Positions 1-12,800 of a DNA stretch of 64,000 nucleotides are shown piece after piece (position 1 is the stretch's first letter; each line of letters starts with the position of its first letter). Below the pieces are notes generated by a model. That model did no database searches, was not told the DNA's origin, and worked only from the letters and a program-made list of their open reading frames with translations. The translations under genes were made by a program, and so were the position numbers. The DNA is from Cymodocea nodosa (lineage: Eukaryota; Streptophyta; Magnoliopsida; Alismatales; Cymodoceaceae). The stretch covers positions 15,580,001 to 15,644,000 of the forward strand of contig JAZBRI010000011.1 of assembly GCA_036874045.1 (NCBI GenBank), in the 5' to 3' direction.

Positions 1-850
1 ATATAAAAAAATATAAAGATATATTGAAAGTATCAAATTGTCTCTTTACATGAGTATACCAAAAACATGAAGTGCTCTATCATGTAGGCCGAACATATTA
101 CAAATGATCAAAAGACTCCTTATATGAGTTGAAAGTATTTGACATATGAAATGACCCTTTTAAAAATGCAATGTTCTCTTAAAAAATATGTGATGCTCAT
201 AGAAAAGAGTTTAAACTATTTGTTATATTTAAAATATGTAGTGTTTCTAAAAAGGAGTCTAAACTATTTATAATATCAAAAATATGCAATGCTCTTAAGG
301 AAGAACCTAAATTATCTGATACATCAAAATATATGATATTTCTAGAGAAGAACCTAAATTGTCTGATATATCAAAATTATGCATGCCTCTTCAATGAGCT
401 TGTTTAAAATCTAGAATCACTTCCTCAATGAGTGTGTTTCAAATTACAAGTACTCCTTCAATGAGCACCTTTTCAAATTAAAATCACTCCTTCAATGAGC
501 GTGTTTCAAATTACAATTGCTTCCTTAATGAACACATACTAAAAACTAAAATTGTTACCTTTCCAGAATATGATTACAATTAAAATTGTTTTCTTCATAA
601 GTGTATTTCAAAACTAAGTTGCTCTCTTTATAAGTGTGTCTCAACTCTAATTGCTCCTTCTGTAAGCACATATCATCGCTTCCTCTATTACGAGTATATT
701 TGTCACTAAAACTGTTTCATTTATAAGCATGTTTCAAAATTAAGCTACTTCCTCTATGATCACGTCTCAAATTCAATTACTCTTTGTGGATCTGTTAGTT
801 GCCTCTTCCGTGAGTATGTTTCAAATGTAACGTTCTATTATATAAGTTTA
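1..850. repeat. Degenerate tandem repeat arrays, two related unit types
   Basis: Bases about 208-399 hold four consecutive units of about 48 bp, each with a core like CCTAAATTATCTGATA followed by an ATCAAAATATATG-like stretch. From about 400 to 850 the unit changes to about 34 bp, with a core like CTTCAATGAGTGTGTTTC followed by AAATTACAATTGCT. About ten copies are recognisable and they diverge progressively. No open frame runs through either array. It looks like an old satellite or minisatellite edge; the array may continue left of the window. Confidence 0.75.
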
Positions 851-920
851 AAGTTTTTGTTATGCTTCCAAAGTTGTACCAACCTTTTATTAATATAAGT
901 ATAGATGTTTGTGTGTTAGA

Positions 921-952
921 TTCTTTTCTTTTCTTTTCTTTTCTTTTCTTTT
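921..952. repeat. (TTTTC)n microsatellite
   Basis: A perfect pentanucleotide run of about six copies directly follows the degenerate tandem arrays. No gene is attached to it. Confidence 0.9.
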
Positions 953-1089
953 TTATGTATGATAACTGTTTATGAAGTTCTTCACGATAATTAACAAACT
1001 CTCGTTAGAAGTAATTTAAAAGAGATTTAAAAAGAATTAATACTTAATATAAATAAATAAATTTTTAAAACTGTGAAAAATCCCCCTTC

Positions 1090-1160
1090 AGGCTTCAGCT
1101 CAGCGGTGGAACGTCCATAGGTCTTCGGTTCGATTCTCCATCGGCCCTACTCATAGGTAA
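1090..1160 (+). mobile_element. tRNA-derived SINE head (partial)
   Basis: An RNA polymerase III A-box-like motif (TCAGCTCAGCGGTGG, 1095-1109) is followed about 30 bp later by a B-box-like motif (GGTTCGATTCT, 1127-1137). This spacing is typical of tRNA genes and tRNA-derived SINEs. No cloverleaf with a full acceptor stem can be drawn and the flank turns into AT-rich sequence, so a SINE head or tRNA relic is more likely than a working tRNA gene. Confidence 0.55.
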
Positions 1161-2126
1161 AATAAGATATCTAGACCATTGACAACAACGTACTAATCAT
1201 ACATCTCTCTCCATTCTTAACTTAACTTCTTGGATTGACCGTAATTTGATCATGCGTTCTTTGATTTTATTACATTCGTATAATCATAAACAATTTTATT
1301 ATAACAAATTAACTTCTTTGTAATATTTTTCTTGACTAATTAGACATAAGCTCAAGCGGTGAAATTGGTTTTTATATAATCTTGTGAATGATTTATATTT
1401 GATTCTTAAACATTGTAATATTAAATATAATATACGCATGCATGAGTTGAACGATTTATTTCCAGTATGAATATGATAAATGTTTGCAATGCATTGGAAA
1501 ATTCTTTTCTGCTAATGATGAAAATTAAAAACTCGGGATAAGTATCATGGATAGGAGTTTGTGGCTATTGATAAGTAAGATTATATTTATTTTATTTTTT
1601 TCTCTTAAATATAGAAAGCTTCTTGCATGGTTTAGATCAATTGTATGCCTTGTATTTATTCAACATCAATCCTAATCAATTTATTAAATAAGTTAATAGG
1701 TTAGATTAGTAGGTCATGATCTTAACTCTTAACTCCTTCGACTGTAACAATGGATAATTTATCAAACAAATAGAGAGAGAGAAATACATTTTTCTTTTAT
1801 TTTATACAAAAAACAAAAAAACAAAATGGCCATGAAAGATATTTTCTTGAAAATATGGCGGTTAAGTTCCGTGGCACATTGATTAAAACACAAAATTCAA
1901 ATAAAATTTCGAAAAGGGCAAGTGGGTGGAGCCCACATGATCAAGAGATAGGCGCGTCATCCTTTCACAGCCACAGAAGAACGGGAGGCGACCAGCAACC
2001 AGCAATTTAGCAGCGAGAATCTGAAGCAAGAAACAAAAACAACAACATCTGAGCCGCTGATCGTCGCATCTCCTCCTCTACTACTTCCATTCAGCGCAGC
2101 AGAACTCAGCTCACCGCAAAGACAAA
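1161..2126. other. Intergenic, promoter side of the PsbP-like gene
   Basis: AT-rich and without coding signal up to about 1900. The last 200 bp become GC-richer and purine-rich, as expected of a promoter-proximal region and 5' leader. No confident TATA box was picked. Confidence 0.5.
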
Positions 2127-3856
2127 ATGGCAACCGTCAGTTTCACTAGCTGTTGTTTTTCTTGTGCAAGGCAAGGACGAAGGCCAAACATGGTGCAGAT
2201 GAGAGGCTCTTTATCTGAAATAGGGAGCAGGGGAGGGAGGTATGGGTTTAGCACAGACATAACAGCCAACAGTGGTTACATGGACAAAGGATCCGAGAAA
2301 TCATCGGTAGGTTTGCTGAGGAGGAGATTGGTGGTCGGTTTTGGGATAAGTTTGGTTCCTGCGTTGTTTTTGGGTCTTCCAGGAGATGATGGGTTGGCAG
2401 TGACCCAGGGTCTCTTGGCTGGGAGGATTCCAGGCCTATCTGAACCTGATGAAAATGGTCAGTTCCTTTTTTATCCTGTTGCTTAGGTTCTTTGGTGTAT
2501 GGTCCTAGTAGTTTTATCAACTGGTACCAGAAACATTTCGGTGTTAATGGTATATCAGGCGGTGGACCATATTTCAATTAACAAGCAAAACAAAGTTGGT
2601 GTCATGTGGTTTCCCCCTTATGTTAATTTTCTAATAGATCTACGGTCTGCTCATTTAAATTGCATGTATGACAATATGAAAAGTACTAAATATATGATGC
2701 TAACATCTTCTAAACCACGCAGCATAGCATGTGATTTTAATTCTGTCATCTATGAATGTTCTCAGTAAAAAAAACTGCCTAGTCAGGCTAGAGGGTTCAG
2801 AGTCCAGGCTTTAATATCTTTCTCTAACCGTACTCTATTACTCATTCCATGCTGCAACTTCCCTATGACATAGAGAACTGAACCATCTTATCCTTTACTG
2901 AGGTCTGCCATTGTAGCATTTGGCATTTTTTTGAAATCACCGCTGGATGTTCATAAGGAAAGAAACTGCTCAGACAGGTTGGAGGACATATCGCAGACCC
3001 GAAGACAAGTCAGGTGGCCATGGTGTTGGGTGGAGTCCAATAATTCCTTACACGTTTGCAGTCCCCCAAGAGTGGGAAGAGGTCAAAGCACGATCCCTTC
3101 GCTTCATGTATCTAAGCAAATCATAGTTTTAGAGAATTGAGGCATAGAAAAGCAAATCTTAATAATTAATGTCTGTTTCAGGTTCCTGTATCAATTGCTG
3201 ATCTAGGGGGAACAGAGATTGACTTGCGATTTGGGAGCCCTAAGGAAGGCCGTCTTTATGTCATTGTGGCACCAGTTCGCAGATTCACAAGTGAGACATC
3301 ATCTTCTTCAAACATTAATAACATAAGGACCTCTTCTATAATATCCAGTTTTAATTATCACAATCTCCACAAGCATACCCTGTGTATTTTGTTTAAAAGA
3401 CAAGTGGATTAAAGATCTGGACTTTGGTTGATTTCATCAGAATGGATGTCAAATAATATGCAACATTTGTTTATGATTTAGATTTCGAAGGAGATGCCAC
3501 CATTGACGAGATTGGAACACCTGAGAAAGTGATCAACGCTTTTGGTCCAGAAGTCGTCGGACAAAATGTCGAAGGGAAGGTTCTAAGCATGGAAACAAAG
3601 GAACATTCAGGAAGAACATACTACAAGTTTGAACTAGAACCACCCCATGCATTCATCGTTGCAACAGCAGCTGGGAATCGACTCTATTTGTTCAATGTCA
3701 CTGCAAATGGTAAGCATAATTTTTTTCATGCTTAGCAATTTTTTTTTCCAACACAAAAAGGGAAATCGAGTAAACTCTATTTGTTGTATAGGTCTGCAAT
3801 GGAAGAGGCATGCGAAGGACTTAAAAAGGATAGCAGACTCTTTTCGTGTTGTCTAG
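2127..3856 (+). CDS. PsbP-domain protein of the thylakoid lumen (probably PPD6-type)
   Basis: Five exons: 2127-2457, 2978-3081, 3182-3290, 3482-3709, 3792-3856, giving 278 residues with consistent phases and GT-AG sites. Residues 1-60 resemble a Ser/Arg-rich chloroplast transit peptide. They are followed by an RRR (65-67), a hydrophobic stretch (68-84) and a GLA cleavage-like site near 91, which is the layout of a Tat-type lumen signal. The mature part (about 187 residues) carries the PsbP fold, with conserved stretches GWRTYRRPEDKSGGHG, SIADLGGTEIDLRFGSPKEG and GNRLYLFNVTANGLQWKR. PsbP-like proteins are lumenal factors for photosystem assembly or stability, and most PPD members lack a defined reaction. 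From remembered homologues the closest type is PPD6; the exact paralogue is uncertain. The gene is convergent with the PPR gene downstream. Confidence 0.9.
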
Positions 3857-4398
3857 ATTCACGATCAAATCTTCAGATATCCTAGTTTGATTTTGTAGAA
3901 GGTTGACTGTGTATGTGGAGTGATGACGTACAGGTAGGGTTGAGGGTTGATAGCAAGTGGATACAATTCTAAACGTTATATTACATCACTTGATAAATGC
4001 ATACTAGACATCGTCCTTAAAATGAAATATAACGTGTGTAAAGCAAAAAAAACACATACCGCCCGTACATTTAGTTGGGAAGCAAGTAGGAGAATTTCAC
4101 TGTGTAACTCTGGAGCTTTAGTTGTCTGCTCTAGCTTGTAGCCTCTCCATGGGAGGAAAATTCTTCATTTAGATTTGGCAGCAATGGATACTGTGTTTCC
4201 ATAAATTTTTAAGAACATCTGTTTCCAAATGATAAAACACCACCTACATTCTGCACACCCAGTTACAGCACTGTATCATTGAGGCGCCAAAAAATTAATA
4301 AACCAAATTGAGAAAATTTCTGTATCAATTGCCTCGATCTTGAAATGTCTTGAAGAACTCCATTTTCTTAGTAGATGACGCATCATGAAATGTAAATG
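3857..4398. other. Convergent 3' intergenic region
   Basis: This 542-bp spacer holds the 3' untranslated ends of the PsbP-like gene (+) and the PPR gene (-). An AATAAA-like AATAAAC lies near 4300. No coding or repeat signal was seen. Confidence 0.5.
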
Positions 4399-6036
4399 TC
4401 AGATAGAATGAATACCATTGTCGAACAACTTCTCTGAATTCTCTGAAATAACTGAGCTGTATCCTGGACATTTTCGATTCCCATACTTACCGATCCTTCT
4501 CATCCTCTCTGCTTCCTCCCAGCGTTCTGAAACTGCATAAATGTTTGATAGAGTCACACGATCTGCATCTTTGCCACCGAAATCAACATTGAATTCATTG
4601 ATTAATCGCTCTGCCATATGTGCATCTGAATGGATTTTGCAAGCACCAAGGAAACAACCCAAGATGACATCATTAGGCTTTACAGGGATCTTTTGGATCA
4701 AAATGTAAGCTTCATTCAATCTTCCTGCCCGACCTAAAAGATCAACCAAACACCCGTAGTGGCCTATCTCAGGTACGAGCCCGTATACTTTCATCTTATT
4801 GAATATCTCAAATCCTTCCTTAACATATCCTCCATGAGTACATGCTGAAAGAACTACGAGAAACGTGATGTTGTCAGGCTTCTCTTCTAACTCCATCTCG
4901 GCAAAAAGTTCAAGGGTCTCTCTACATCTACCATGATTTGCATAGCCAGAAATCATAGAATTCCAACATGTTCGATTTCTTCTTTCCATCCTCTGGAAGA
5001 TTTTTGTTGCCTCCTCAAGGTCTCCGCATTTGGCATACATATCTACTAATCCACACAAAACAAATTTGTTCATAGTGATTCCTTTCTTTTCAATAAGTTC
5101 ATGAATCTTTCTACCGGTCTCCAACGAGCCCAATTGTGCACAAGCTGACAATGCGCTGACAACTGTTATCTCATCTGGTTCATGACCGTCCCCCATCATC
5201 TGTGCAACCGCCTCAAGAGCCTCGTTGCAGCACCCATTCTGCGCATACCCAGCAATCAGTGCATTCCAATGCACCGAATTCCTTGTCGGAATCTGATAAA
5301 AGAGAGCCCTTCCCTCCTCAACATCCCCTTTCTTGAAGTACCCAGCAACCATCAACGACCAAACAAAGAAGTTCCGACATGGCATCTCATCGAACAACCG
5401 CCTTGCAGCATCCATCTCACCATTGATTGTGTATGCGTGCACCATTGCAGTCCATGTTTCCACGGTCTTCATCCGGAAAGGCATTTGGTCGAACAACCAC
5501 CTCGCGGAAACGGTGTCCTTGGCCCTAGCCATCCCTTCTATCATCAGCATCCAACTCACAGGTGTCCTGTCAAGCATTTGATCGAAGAGAACCGAAGCAC
5601 TCCGCATGTCACCATTCTCCAAATACCCACTTATCATAGCATTGTACGTAACCGCGTTCCTCTCAGACATTCCGTCAAACACTTGCCTGGCGTCGGCCAG
5701 ATCGTGGCATTTCCAGTACAATGAGATCAACGCCGTTCCAACCATAACATCGGAATCTTGTCCCGCCTTGATGGAGTCTGCGTGCAGTGACCTTCCAAGC
5801 GGAAGGAGTGATAGGGAGGCGCATGCTTTGAGGACCATTGGGAAGAAGGGTTGCTGGATTCTGTCAAGGACAACCTGCGTGTACAAGAGAAGGGATAGGA
5901 TGTAGGCACCTTTGGAGTGGTAGTATTTTATTAAGCTGGACAAGTGAAGGGTGGTTGGATTGCCTGAGGTCAGGCAGAGAGCATGGAGTTGTTTGTGAAG
6001 GATTTTGCTTGGAATTCGAAGATTTAGAGCATTCAT
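4399..6036 (-). CDS. E-class pentatricopeptide repeat protein (At3g21470-like)
   Basis: A single-exon frame of 545 residues with tandem PPR motifs from about residue 20 to 480. Examples are NAVTYNAMISGYLENGDM, NSVHWNALIAGYAQNGCC and NRTCWNSMISGYANHGRC, each followed by a helix ending in a FDxM- or FxxM-like pattern. P, L and S type spacings alternate. After the last repeat comes an E-type tail (PNDVILGCFLGACKIHSD, then LSNIYAVSERWEEAERMRR and CPGYSSV). No DYW deaminase domain follows. PPR proteins of this class bind organellar RNA and usually specify C-to-U editing sites together with a DYW partner. The order and wording of the motifs match my memory of Arabidopsis At3g21470. No RNA target can be named. 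The start is the first Met that leads into the conserved region. Confidence 0.92.
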   Translation of the reverse strand: MNALNLRIPSKILHKQLHALCLTSGNPTTLHLSSLIKYYHSKGAYILSLLLYTQVVLDRIQQPFFPMVLKACASLSLLPLGRSLHADSIKAGQDSDVMVGTALISLYWKCHDLADARQVFDGMSERNAVTYNAMISGYLENGDMRSASVLFDQMLDRTPVSWMLMIEGMARAKDTVSARWLFDQMPFRMKTVETWTAMVHAYTINGEMDAARRLFDEMPCRNFFVWSLMVAGYFKKGDVEEGRALFYQIPTRNSVHWNALIAGYAQNGCCNEALEAVAQMMGDGHEPDEITVVSALSACAQLGSLETGRKIHELIEKKGITMNKFVLCGLVDMYAKCGDLEEATKIFQRMERRNRTCWNSMISGYANHGRCRETLELFAEMELEEKPDNITFLVVLSACTHGGYVKEGFEIFNKMKVYGLVPEIGHYGCLVDLLGRAGRLNEAYILIQKIPVKPNDVILGCFLGACKIHSDAHMAERLINEFNVDFGGKDADRVTLSNIYAVSERWEEAERMRRIGKYGNRKCPGYSSVISENSEKLFDNGIHSI

Positions 6037-6353
6037 CTCCTTTCTCTAGACAGAGAACGTTTTGTGACGATGAAATTTGCCGTCATGGGTTTCACAGCAT
6101 TCATCAAATCTTCGTCGATGGCCTGTTCAAATCGGCAAATATGAACAAAATTTTGCACCAGCGATGCAAGTGAATCTGTGGTATCTTCGTAGCTTTCCGT
6201 GACAGAATCAGTCGTATTGGTTGCCGCAAAGTGGTTAATTTCATTCCCTGCACTACACCAGAAGACTGGATTCGGATCGATTGACGGCAATTGATAAATC
6301 ATATTCCAGGATCTTGTTTTCTTTGATGATGACCGTGTTTTGGAAAAGATCAA
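6033..6353 (-). promoter_or_regulatory. Upstream ORF overlapping the PPR start (ATGA overlap)
   Basis: A 106-codon open frame immediately precedes the PPR gene, and its TGA stop overlaps the PPR ATG in the tetranucleotide ATGA. The peptide ends in KRSLSRERR and has no recognised domain. It may be a uORF in the PPR leader, a lost N-terminal region in another frame, or chance. Only its position is a direct observation. Confidence 0.35.
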
Positions 6354-6889
6354 TTATATTAGCAACTCTGCTAATTATAGGACCTATCTTATTTACTATT
6401 TAAGTTTAATCATTATAATTTCATTCAAACTCCATTTATATGCATATCTTTTTATATATACCACAATCTAAAGCCACTATACTAAATCAACTTATACTTT
6501 TTCCTCCCCCATTTAATTCAATACTCTTATTAATCAACGTTCCTATATATAAAGAGTCCACTTTACCTACAATATTTTTTATTATAGGTACTTAAAATGA
6601 CATGTAAAATTTAAGCATGTTATTTTTTAATATTGGAAGTACCATTTATAGAATAAATAATGATGTAATTAAAAGCAGTAAAACGAGATATCCTTGTAAG
6701 AGATAAAATGATATATAAAAATAAATTTAATACATCTTTTCAGATAATAATAAAATAAGTGCTTTATTTACATTTTCGTGGTGTGTATTATATCTATAAG
6801 TAGTAATAATAATGGAAATAATCGTCGCGTTGCTTGCGAGATCGGAAAGGGAAGCTGGGAAGGGTGCAATTTGCAAAGAGGGCGACGAG
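6354..6889. other. Divergent promoter region between PPR and RPT6
   Basis: The PPR start (6036, minus) and the RPT6 start (6890, plus) face away from each other across 853 bp. This segment is very AT-rich until about 6810, then turns GC-rich in the RPT6 leader. An alternative in-frame RPT6 ATG lies at 6812. No clear TATA box can be assigned to either gene. Confidence 0.5.
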
Positions 6890-9800
6890 ATGGCGGCGAT
6901 GGAGGTGGAGACAGCGCCGACAACCATCCACGTTTCCGAAGGCTCGAAGGACGATATGTGCTTGCCGACGGCAACGATACGAGGAGGAGGAGGGGAAGGT
7001 CTCAGGCAGTACTATCTCCAGCACATCCACGATCTCCAGCTGCAGGTTCGCCAGAAGACTCACAATCTCAACCGCCTTGAAGCCCAGAGGAATGATCTCA
7101 ACTCCAAAGGTCGGTGAGAAAACTGTTTGTACTATTACTTGTTTCCAGACAATTTTGCCGTGGTTTGGTCGAACATGAGGGCAAAACCTTGATTTGTCGC
7201 AGAGAACGAAAACCTAGTATGTTCATTGGAACGTGAAAAGAAAACCTCGTTTCTCTTGGAAGGTTCAGCCCTAAAATGGAAAATTTGAGTGGAGTTCTCA
7301 TCATTATTTTTGTTTGCGCAGTGAAGATGCTGAGGGAGGAGTTGCAGCTTCTGCAGGAGCCTGGGTCTTATGTCGGTGAGGTGGTCAAAGTAATGGGAAA
7401 ATCTAAAGTCTTGGTCAAGGTAACGGTGAACTTCTCATTTTGGTTTTCCGAAAGGAATTTTCTTCGATTTGCTGTAGAATTGCACAACTTTTTTAGGTAA
7501 GAAGTGTCCTTGTTGTAAAAGAAGGGTATAACGAGTAGAAGTTATTTTGTTATCGAGAACAGGAATTCATTAGATTGATAACTTTTAAAGTCAACCAATG
7601 GACTTAACCAGAGGCTAAAGCCGTAGTAATACTGTCAAGCACAAATAAAATGAAACTAAAATATGTACTCTTTTGAAAAAGACTCAAGGATAGCATATAC
7701 CAAAATCAGTGAATGTGATGCACTTATCTCAATGAATCTTAAAAATGATTATGTGTGTAGGAGAGTCGGACTTTATCTTGTGGTTCTTGTCATGCCTTAA
7801 GTATACGTGTTGCTCTGCTAAAAAAGGGCATGCATCTTGCCACATGGCTACCATGTCCAAACTCCTTGTCAATCAAGTGCTTCCTTGAGACCCAGAACAG
7901 CTTCGAGAATTCACCACTTGCTCTTATATAGTATGAATATGTTCTCTGACTGACAAAGTTTGAGAAATTCCACCGTGGAGGCTAATAATATATAAATATA
8001 TTGTAAGAGAAGATGTTAAAAATCTTGGTGTGATGGATACCAAAAATGTTTTGATTCCCTTTAAGGCTTACTTCATTAAATCAAATTGCACTTGGTGTTG
8101 TAACTTCTAGATTTGGAGTTCTAAATAAATGAGCTGAAAATTTAATGCTTGGTTGTATTTCTGAAATTTGAAATACTGTTATTTGGTTGATGAGATTTTG
8201 CAATCTTAGTGTCGAATCTGTTTTTTAAAATGCATTCATGGAAGAAAATACAATGGAGTTGGCATTCCTAAATTTTTTGAGTCAACCTAAGGGACTGCGA
8301 CCATGAAAAAATGCACCTTAATTGCAACAAATTCCTAACTTCTAGAAATCAAATATGTCCTTGGTTGATTTTCAAAAGATAAAAACATTAGAAAGGAAAA
8401 AGAAAACAGGAGAGAAGAAATTCTTAGGGATTCTCATATTTCTAATGATTATTTGCTAAAATAATACATAATAGGAACATTTTGCAAAATTTTGGTGGCA
8501 CATAGGCATCCACAAGATCCACATGTGTCCATTCCTTTTATTCTCCATCATTTTATTTTTACATTGCTACCAATCCTATTTCAACAAGTTAATATGTAGC
8601 ATTGATGCTCTTCCATTTTTAAGCTCATTGTAAATGATCGTCAAGCATATGTGCATTCCATTCTAATTATTCCATCCCAAGAAGTTGAAATAAATGCCTA
8701 GTTTTTTGGTTTCAAAGTAGTGAGATATGGCCAAATAACTTCAGCCTTTTAGAATGTAGAAAGGTCTCCACAGTTTATTCTGCTGTCTTTCAGGATTATC
8801 TTTTCCTAGTCTGTTTGCATATGAAAGGGCAGGGTATGCCTTGTTGTAGATGCATAACAAATGAGTATATCAGCTGTAACTAACATGCTTAATGGATCTG
8901 TAATTTGATAAGGGTTGTTAATATAGAGGACAATTGAAAGTTGGCAACATCTTTTTTAGTGGTCAGAGGTCATTCATTCATTCATTTTACAAGGTAGATG
9001 TCTTGATGGTTCTTAGGTAGAGAAGATTTTGATGAGTGAAAATTTGTGTTTTCAATGGCAAGAACTTCATATGTAAAATTAGATATTGGATGTTTATACC
9101 TGGAAGGCTGGAAATCATTTGTAGTTATAAATTATGTGTTCTATTTCACCTTAGTAGGACTGGAGTGGTGGAGGTATAGTACCATCCCTAGCTCTGGAAG
9201 GAGCATATTGTAGAAGATGAGAGAGGATAAATATAGGAAGAAAGGAAGGTGTCCTTGTTGTTTTATCCATTTCTTTGTTGTTTACTTATTTGTACCTTCT
9301 TATTCTACGTAAAGGAAGAAACAATGCTTACTTATTGGTGGATAAGTTAAAGGAGATTTTGTTTCTCTTGTGGAGCTCTAGTCTAGTCCTCCTTACTTAT
9401 AATATTTTGTTTTTTGGGTTTCTGCCCCATAAATAGATTAGGGATCTTTGTTTAAAAAAAAAGTTAAGGGAGATTCATCTTATTGACATTTTTTGCCCCA
9501 AAACATTTTTTTTTCCCTGAACAATTTCATTTGAATAGAATTTATTCATCAGCAATTATATATAAATTCCATGTTAAAAATTTTTCAGGTGCACCCAGAA
9601 GGAAAATATGTTGTTGATATTGATAAGAGCATTGACATAACTAAGATTAGTCCATCAACCAGAGTTGCTCTACGCAACGATAGTTATGTTCTTCACTTGA
9701 TTTTGCCCAGCAAAGTAGACCCTTTGGTTAATCTTATGAAAGTAGAAAAGGTTCCAGATTCTACATATGACATGATTGGTGGTCTTGACCAGCAAATCAA

Positions 9801-12800
9801 AGAGATCAAAGAGGTGAAATTTTCAAATGAAATTTGAAGTTTTTGTATATCAATATTATTATATTATGCATTCTCTTTTGTCAAGTTTGTGATTTTACAG
9901 AGAAACGGATTCTCTGTTTCTCATGTGAATATGTATATCAAATAGTAATTAGTATGCTGAAATTGTTCTTTTAATATTAGGTTATCGAGCTTCCAATCAA
10001 ACACCCTGAGTTGTTTGAGAGTCTGGGGATTGCTCAGCCAAAGGTTTGAATAATTTATTTGTCATTTTCATCTCCCATCTAAATTAGTTTTGCAAAAAAG
10101 AAAAACGTTCTTTCTTTTTGCAGGGTGTCTTGCTTTATGGGCCACCTGGCACAGGGAAAACTTTACTTGCTAGAGCTGTAGCTCATCACACTGATTGCAC
10201 GTTTATTAGAGTTTCTGGTTCTGAACTGGTTCAGAAATACATAGGAGAGGGGTCCAGGATGGTTAGAGAACTTTTCGTTATGGCAAGGTATGCTGAAGAT
10301 AATATTATAATTCCACTTAGCAGCATATAGGATTTCCTTTTATTGAAATTTCTGCTCTTGTTTTATAATTATTTGTTATTTGCGGTGAATGTTAATGCTC
10401 TATGCAAACATAAAAGACTCTCTTTATGCCCTTTTTCTCCTAATAAATTGAGCGCATAGTCCTGTTTATGAGCAAAAATGGCATTATATACAAATAAAAG
10501 AAGCTTCCTTGTCATAATTTTTATGTAAATTTTTATAAATTTGTTATACAAGAATATTTTTTCTTCTTACTTTAATTACTCCTTTAAATATAATCTTCTC
10601 TATTACTATACTTAATTACTTTTAACATATTTATTTTTTTGCGTTAATTCTCTATAATTGATATTTTTGTTATGTATAATGTGTCTTGAAATTTAAACTT
10701 TGATTAAGTAAACGTTCATTTTTGTATGTAATATAAATTTAAATAATAAAATAGATTTTTATTTTTATTTTTTTATTAACTTATGGTAGTGTGATAATGT
10801 TTGACACAAAATATGACATGAATTAGCATAATAGGGCAACACAACACTACACGATTAAGCAACGTGGGTCATGTTTTGAGCCACCTTATTGAGTGTTTGG
10901 GTCATCATGACATGACATTAGTGTTGGACACAATTTGATTTGGACTGGATTGACATGACATGGCATGACATGATTTACATGTATGGTCATGATACTTCAT
11001 CATTTTCCGAGGAGGTGAAATCTTGTAAACTTGTATGCGTTCTTGATTTAGAATATTATAATTGGGTTATAGAGTGTTGTGTTAGTTATGCCGCTCAAAT
11101 GTTATGGAGTCGTTACATGGTGTGAAAGGAACAAATGATGTGCAACTAAATATTCTGATCTGATGCAACAAGGACAACACTACAACTCTCCAGGACATTC
11201 AACCTAGAATTAATTTTAGTATGATTTTATTATATTTTAAATCATTTGACATTTTGTACTATTTATCTATTATTTCTATATGATTTAAGTCTTTTCTCAA
11301 GTATGCAATTATTGTATTTTTATCTCATTGACATTTTATAGGTGATAATTAATTATAAAATTTATCTAGATATTTTTATATGCTTATGATAACTTGTTTT
11401 ATCTTATTCTTAATTTTCAAGTTGAAATTAAGAGATTTTTGGTTGTTTCAACAAAAGCATCATGTTTCCAATGAAGTGATCTTCGATCCTTGATACATTT
11501 TCTTTTTCTATAGGGTTGATCCTCAATGCAATAACGATACTTCATTCCTTGGTTGAGAAGCTATAGAGCTTATTCTTATATCATTTTGATCATACATAAA
11601 TACTTTATTCCTTGGTTCAGAAACCATAGAGCTTATTCTTAAATCATTTTGATCATACATAAAAAGTAACATACTTTCAAATAAAAATAAATTATAACCA
11701 CTAAATGTGATTTTCTTGTGCAATAACAATAACAACAATCCAAACCATAATCCCACTACATGGTATCTACCACATGATTTTCTTTTCATTCTTGAAATTT
11801 AATTTATAATTGGTTACAAGTAAAATTCTTTTATAGTTTTTATCTAATTTTTATATCTAGCATGTATTTCTAAACAAATAAATATTTTTTAGGTTAATAA
11901 TCTTAATAAAATAATAATAGTAAATGAGATATGTTGTTATTTTTAATATTAAACAATATTGTGACTATTATGTACGTTAAATTATTTAGATAAAATATCA
12001 ATCTATACAACGTACGGGACCATACCTGGTATATTGTGAATGGAAAAGGGACTCCAATACTCATTCTCTTTTCTTGATCTCCTCGTCTTTGTGGATGACT
12101 AGCTTTAATTAATAGTCTGTCCAATTAGTGACTTTTCTCTTTTGTTTTGGTAGGGAACATGCTCCATCAATCATATTCATGGATGAGATCGATAGTATTG
12201 GATCTGCACGAATGGAATCTGGATCTGGTAATGGAGACAGTGAAGTCCAGCGTACAATGCTTGAGCTGCTCAACCAGCTCGATGGATTCGAGGCCTCAAA
12301 TAAGATCAAGGTGTGCATGGCTTTCTATGAAGTTCATGTTAAGATTTTAAAAAATATATCTATTGAATGCATTTTGCATCCTTGATTGATGGTGTCATAC
12401 AGGTTTTGATGGCTACAAATAGGATTGATATTCTTGATCAAGCCCTTCTCAGGCCTGGTCGAATAGACAGAAAAATAGAGTTTCCTAATCCCAATGAGGA
12501 GGTATCGTATCTATTTGTGTGGCTCCAAATCATGCAATAAGTTTGTTTTGCATTAAGGTGTACCGTTAATTCTAATGTTGTCTTCCATTATTTTCAGTCT
12601 CGCTGGGATATATTAAAAATACATTCCAGAAAAATGAACTTGATGCGTGGGATAGACCTGAAGAAGATTGCTGAAAAGCTGAATGGTGCCTCAGGCGCAG
12701 AACTTAAGGTACGATATTTTTTTCATCATTGTCCTGTTGATTTTCTTCTATTGGTATTGTGGAAAAGATGGGGTACAATCGCTACTATTTACAGTAGGTT

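Noticed and set aside
395..850. CRISPR-like regular repeats
   Set aside because: The repeats are head-to-tail and degenerate, without unique spacers, in a plant nuclear context.
5182..5905. Plus-strand open frames of 82-180 codons
   Set aside because: They are antisense shadows of the PPR gene and carry no independent domain.
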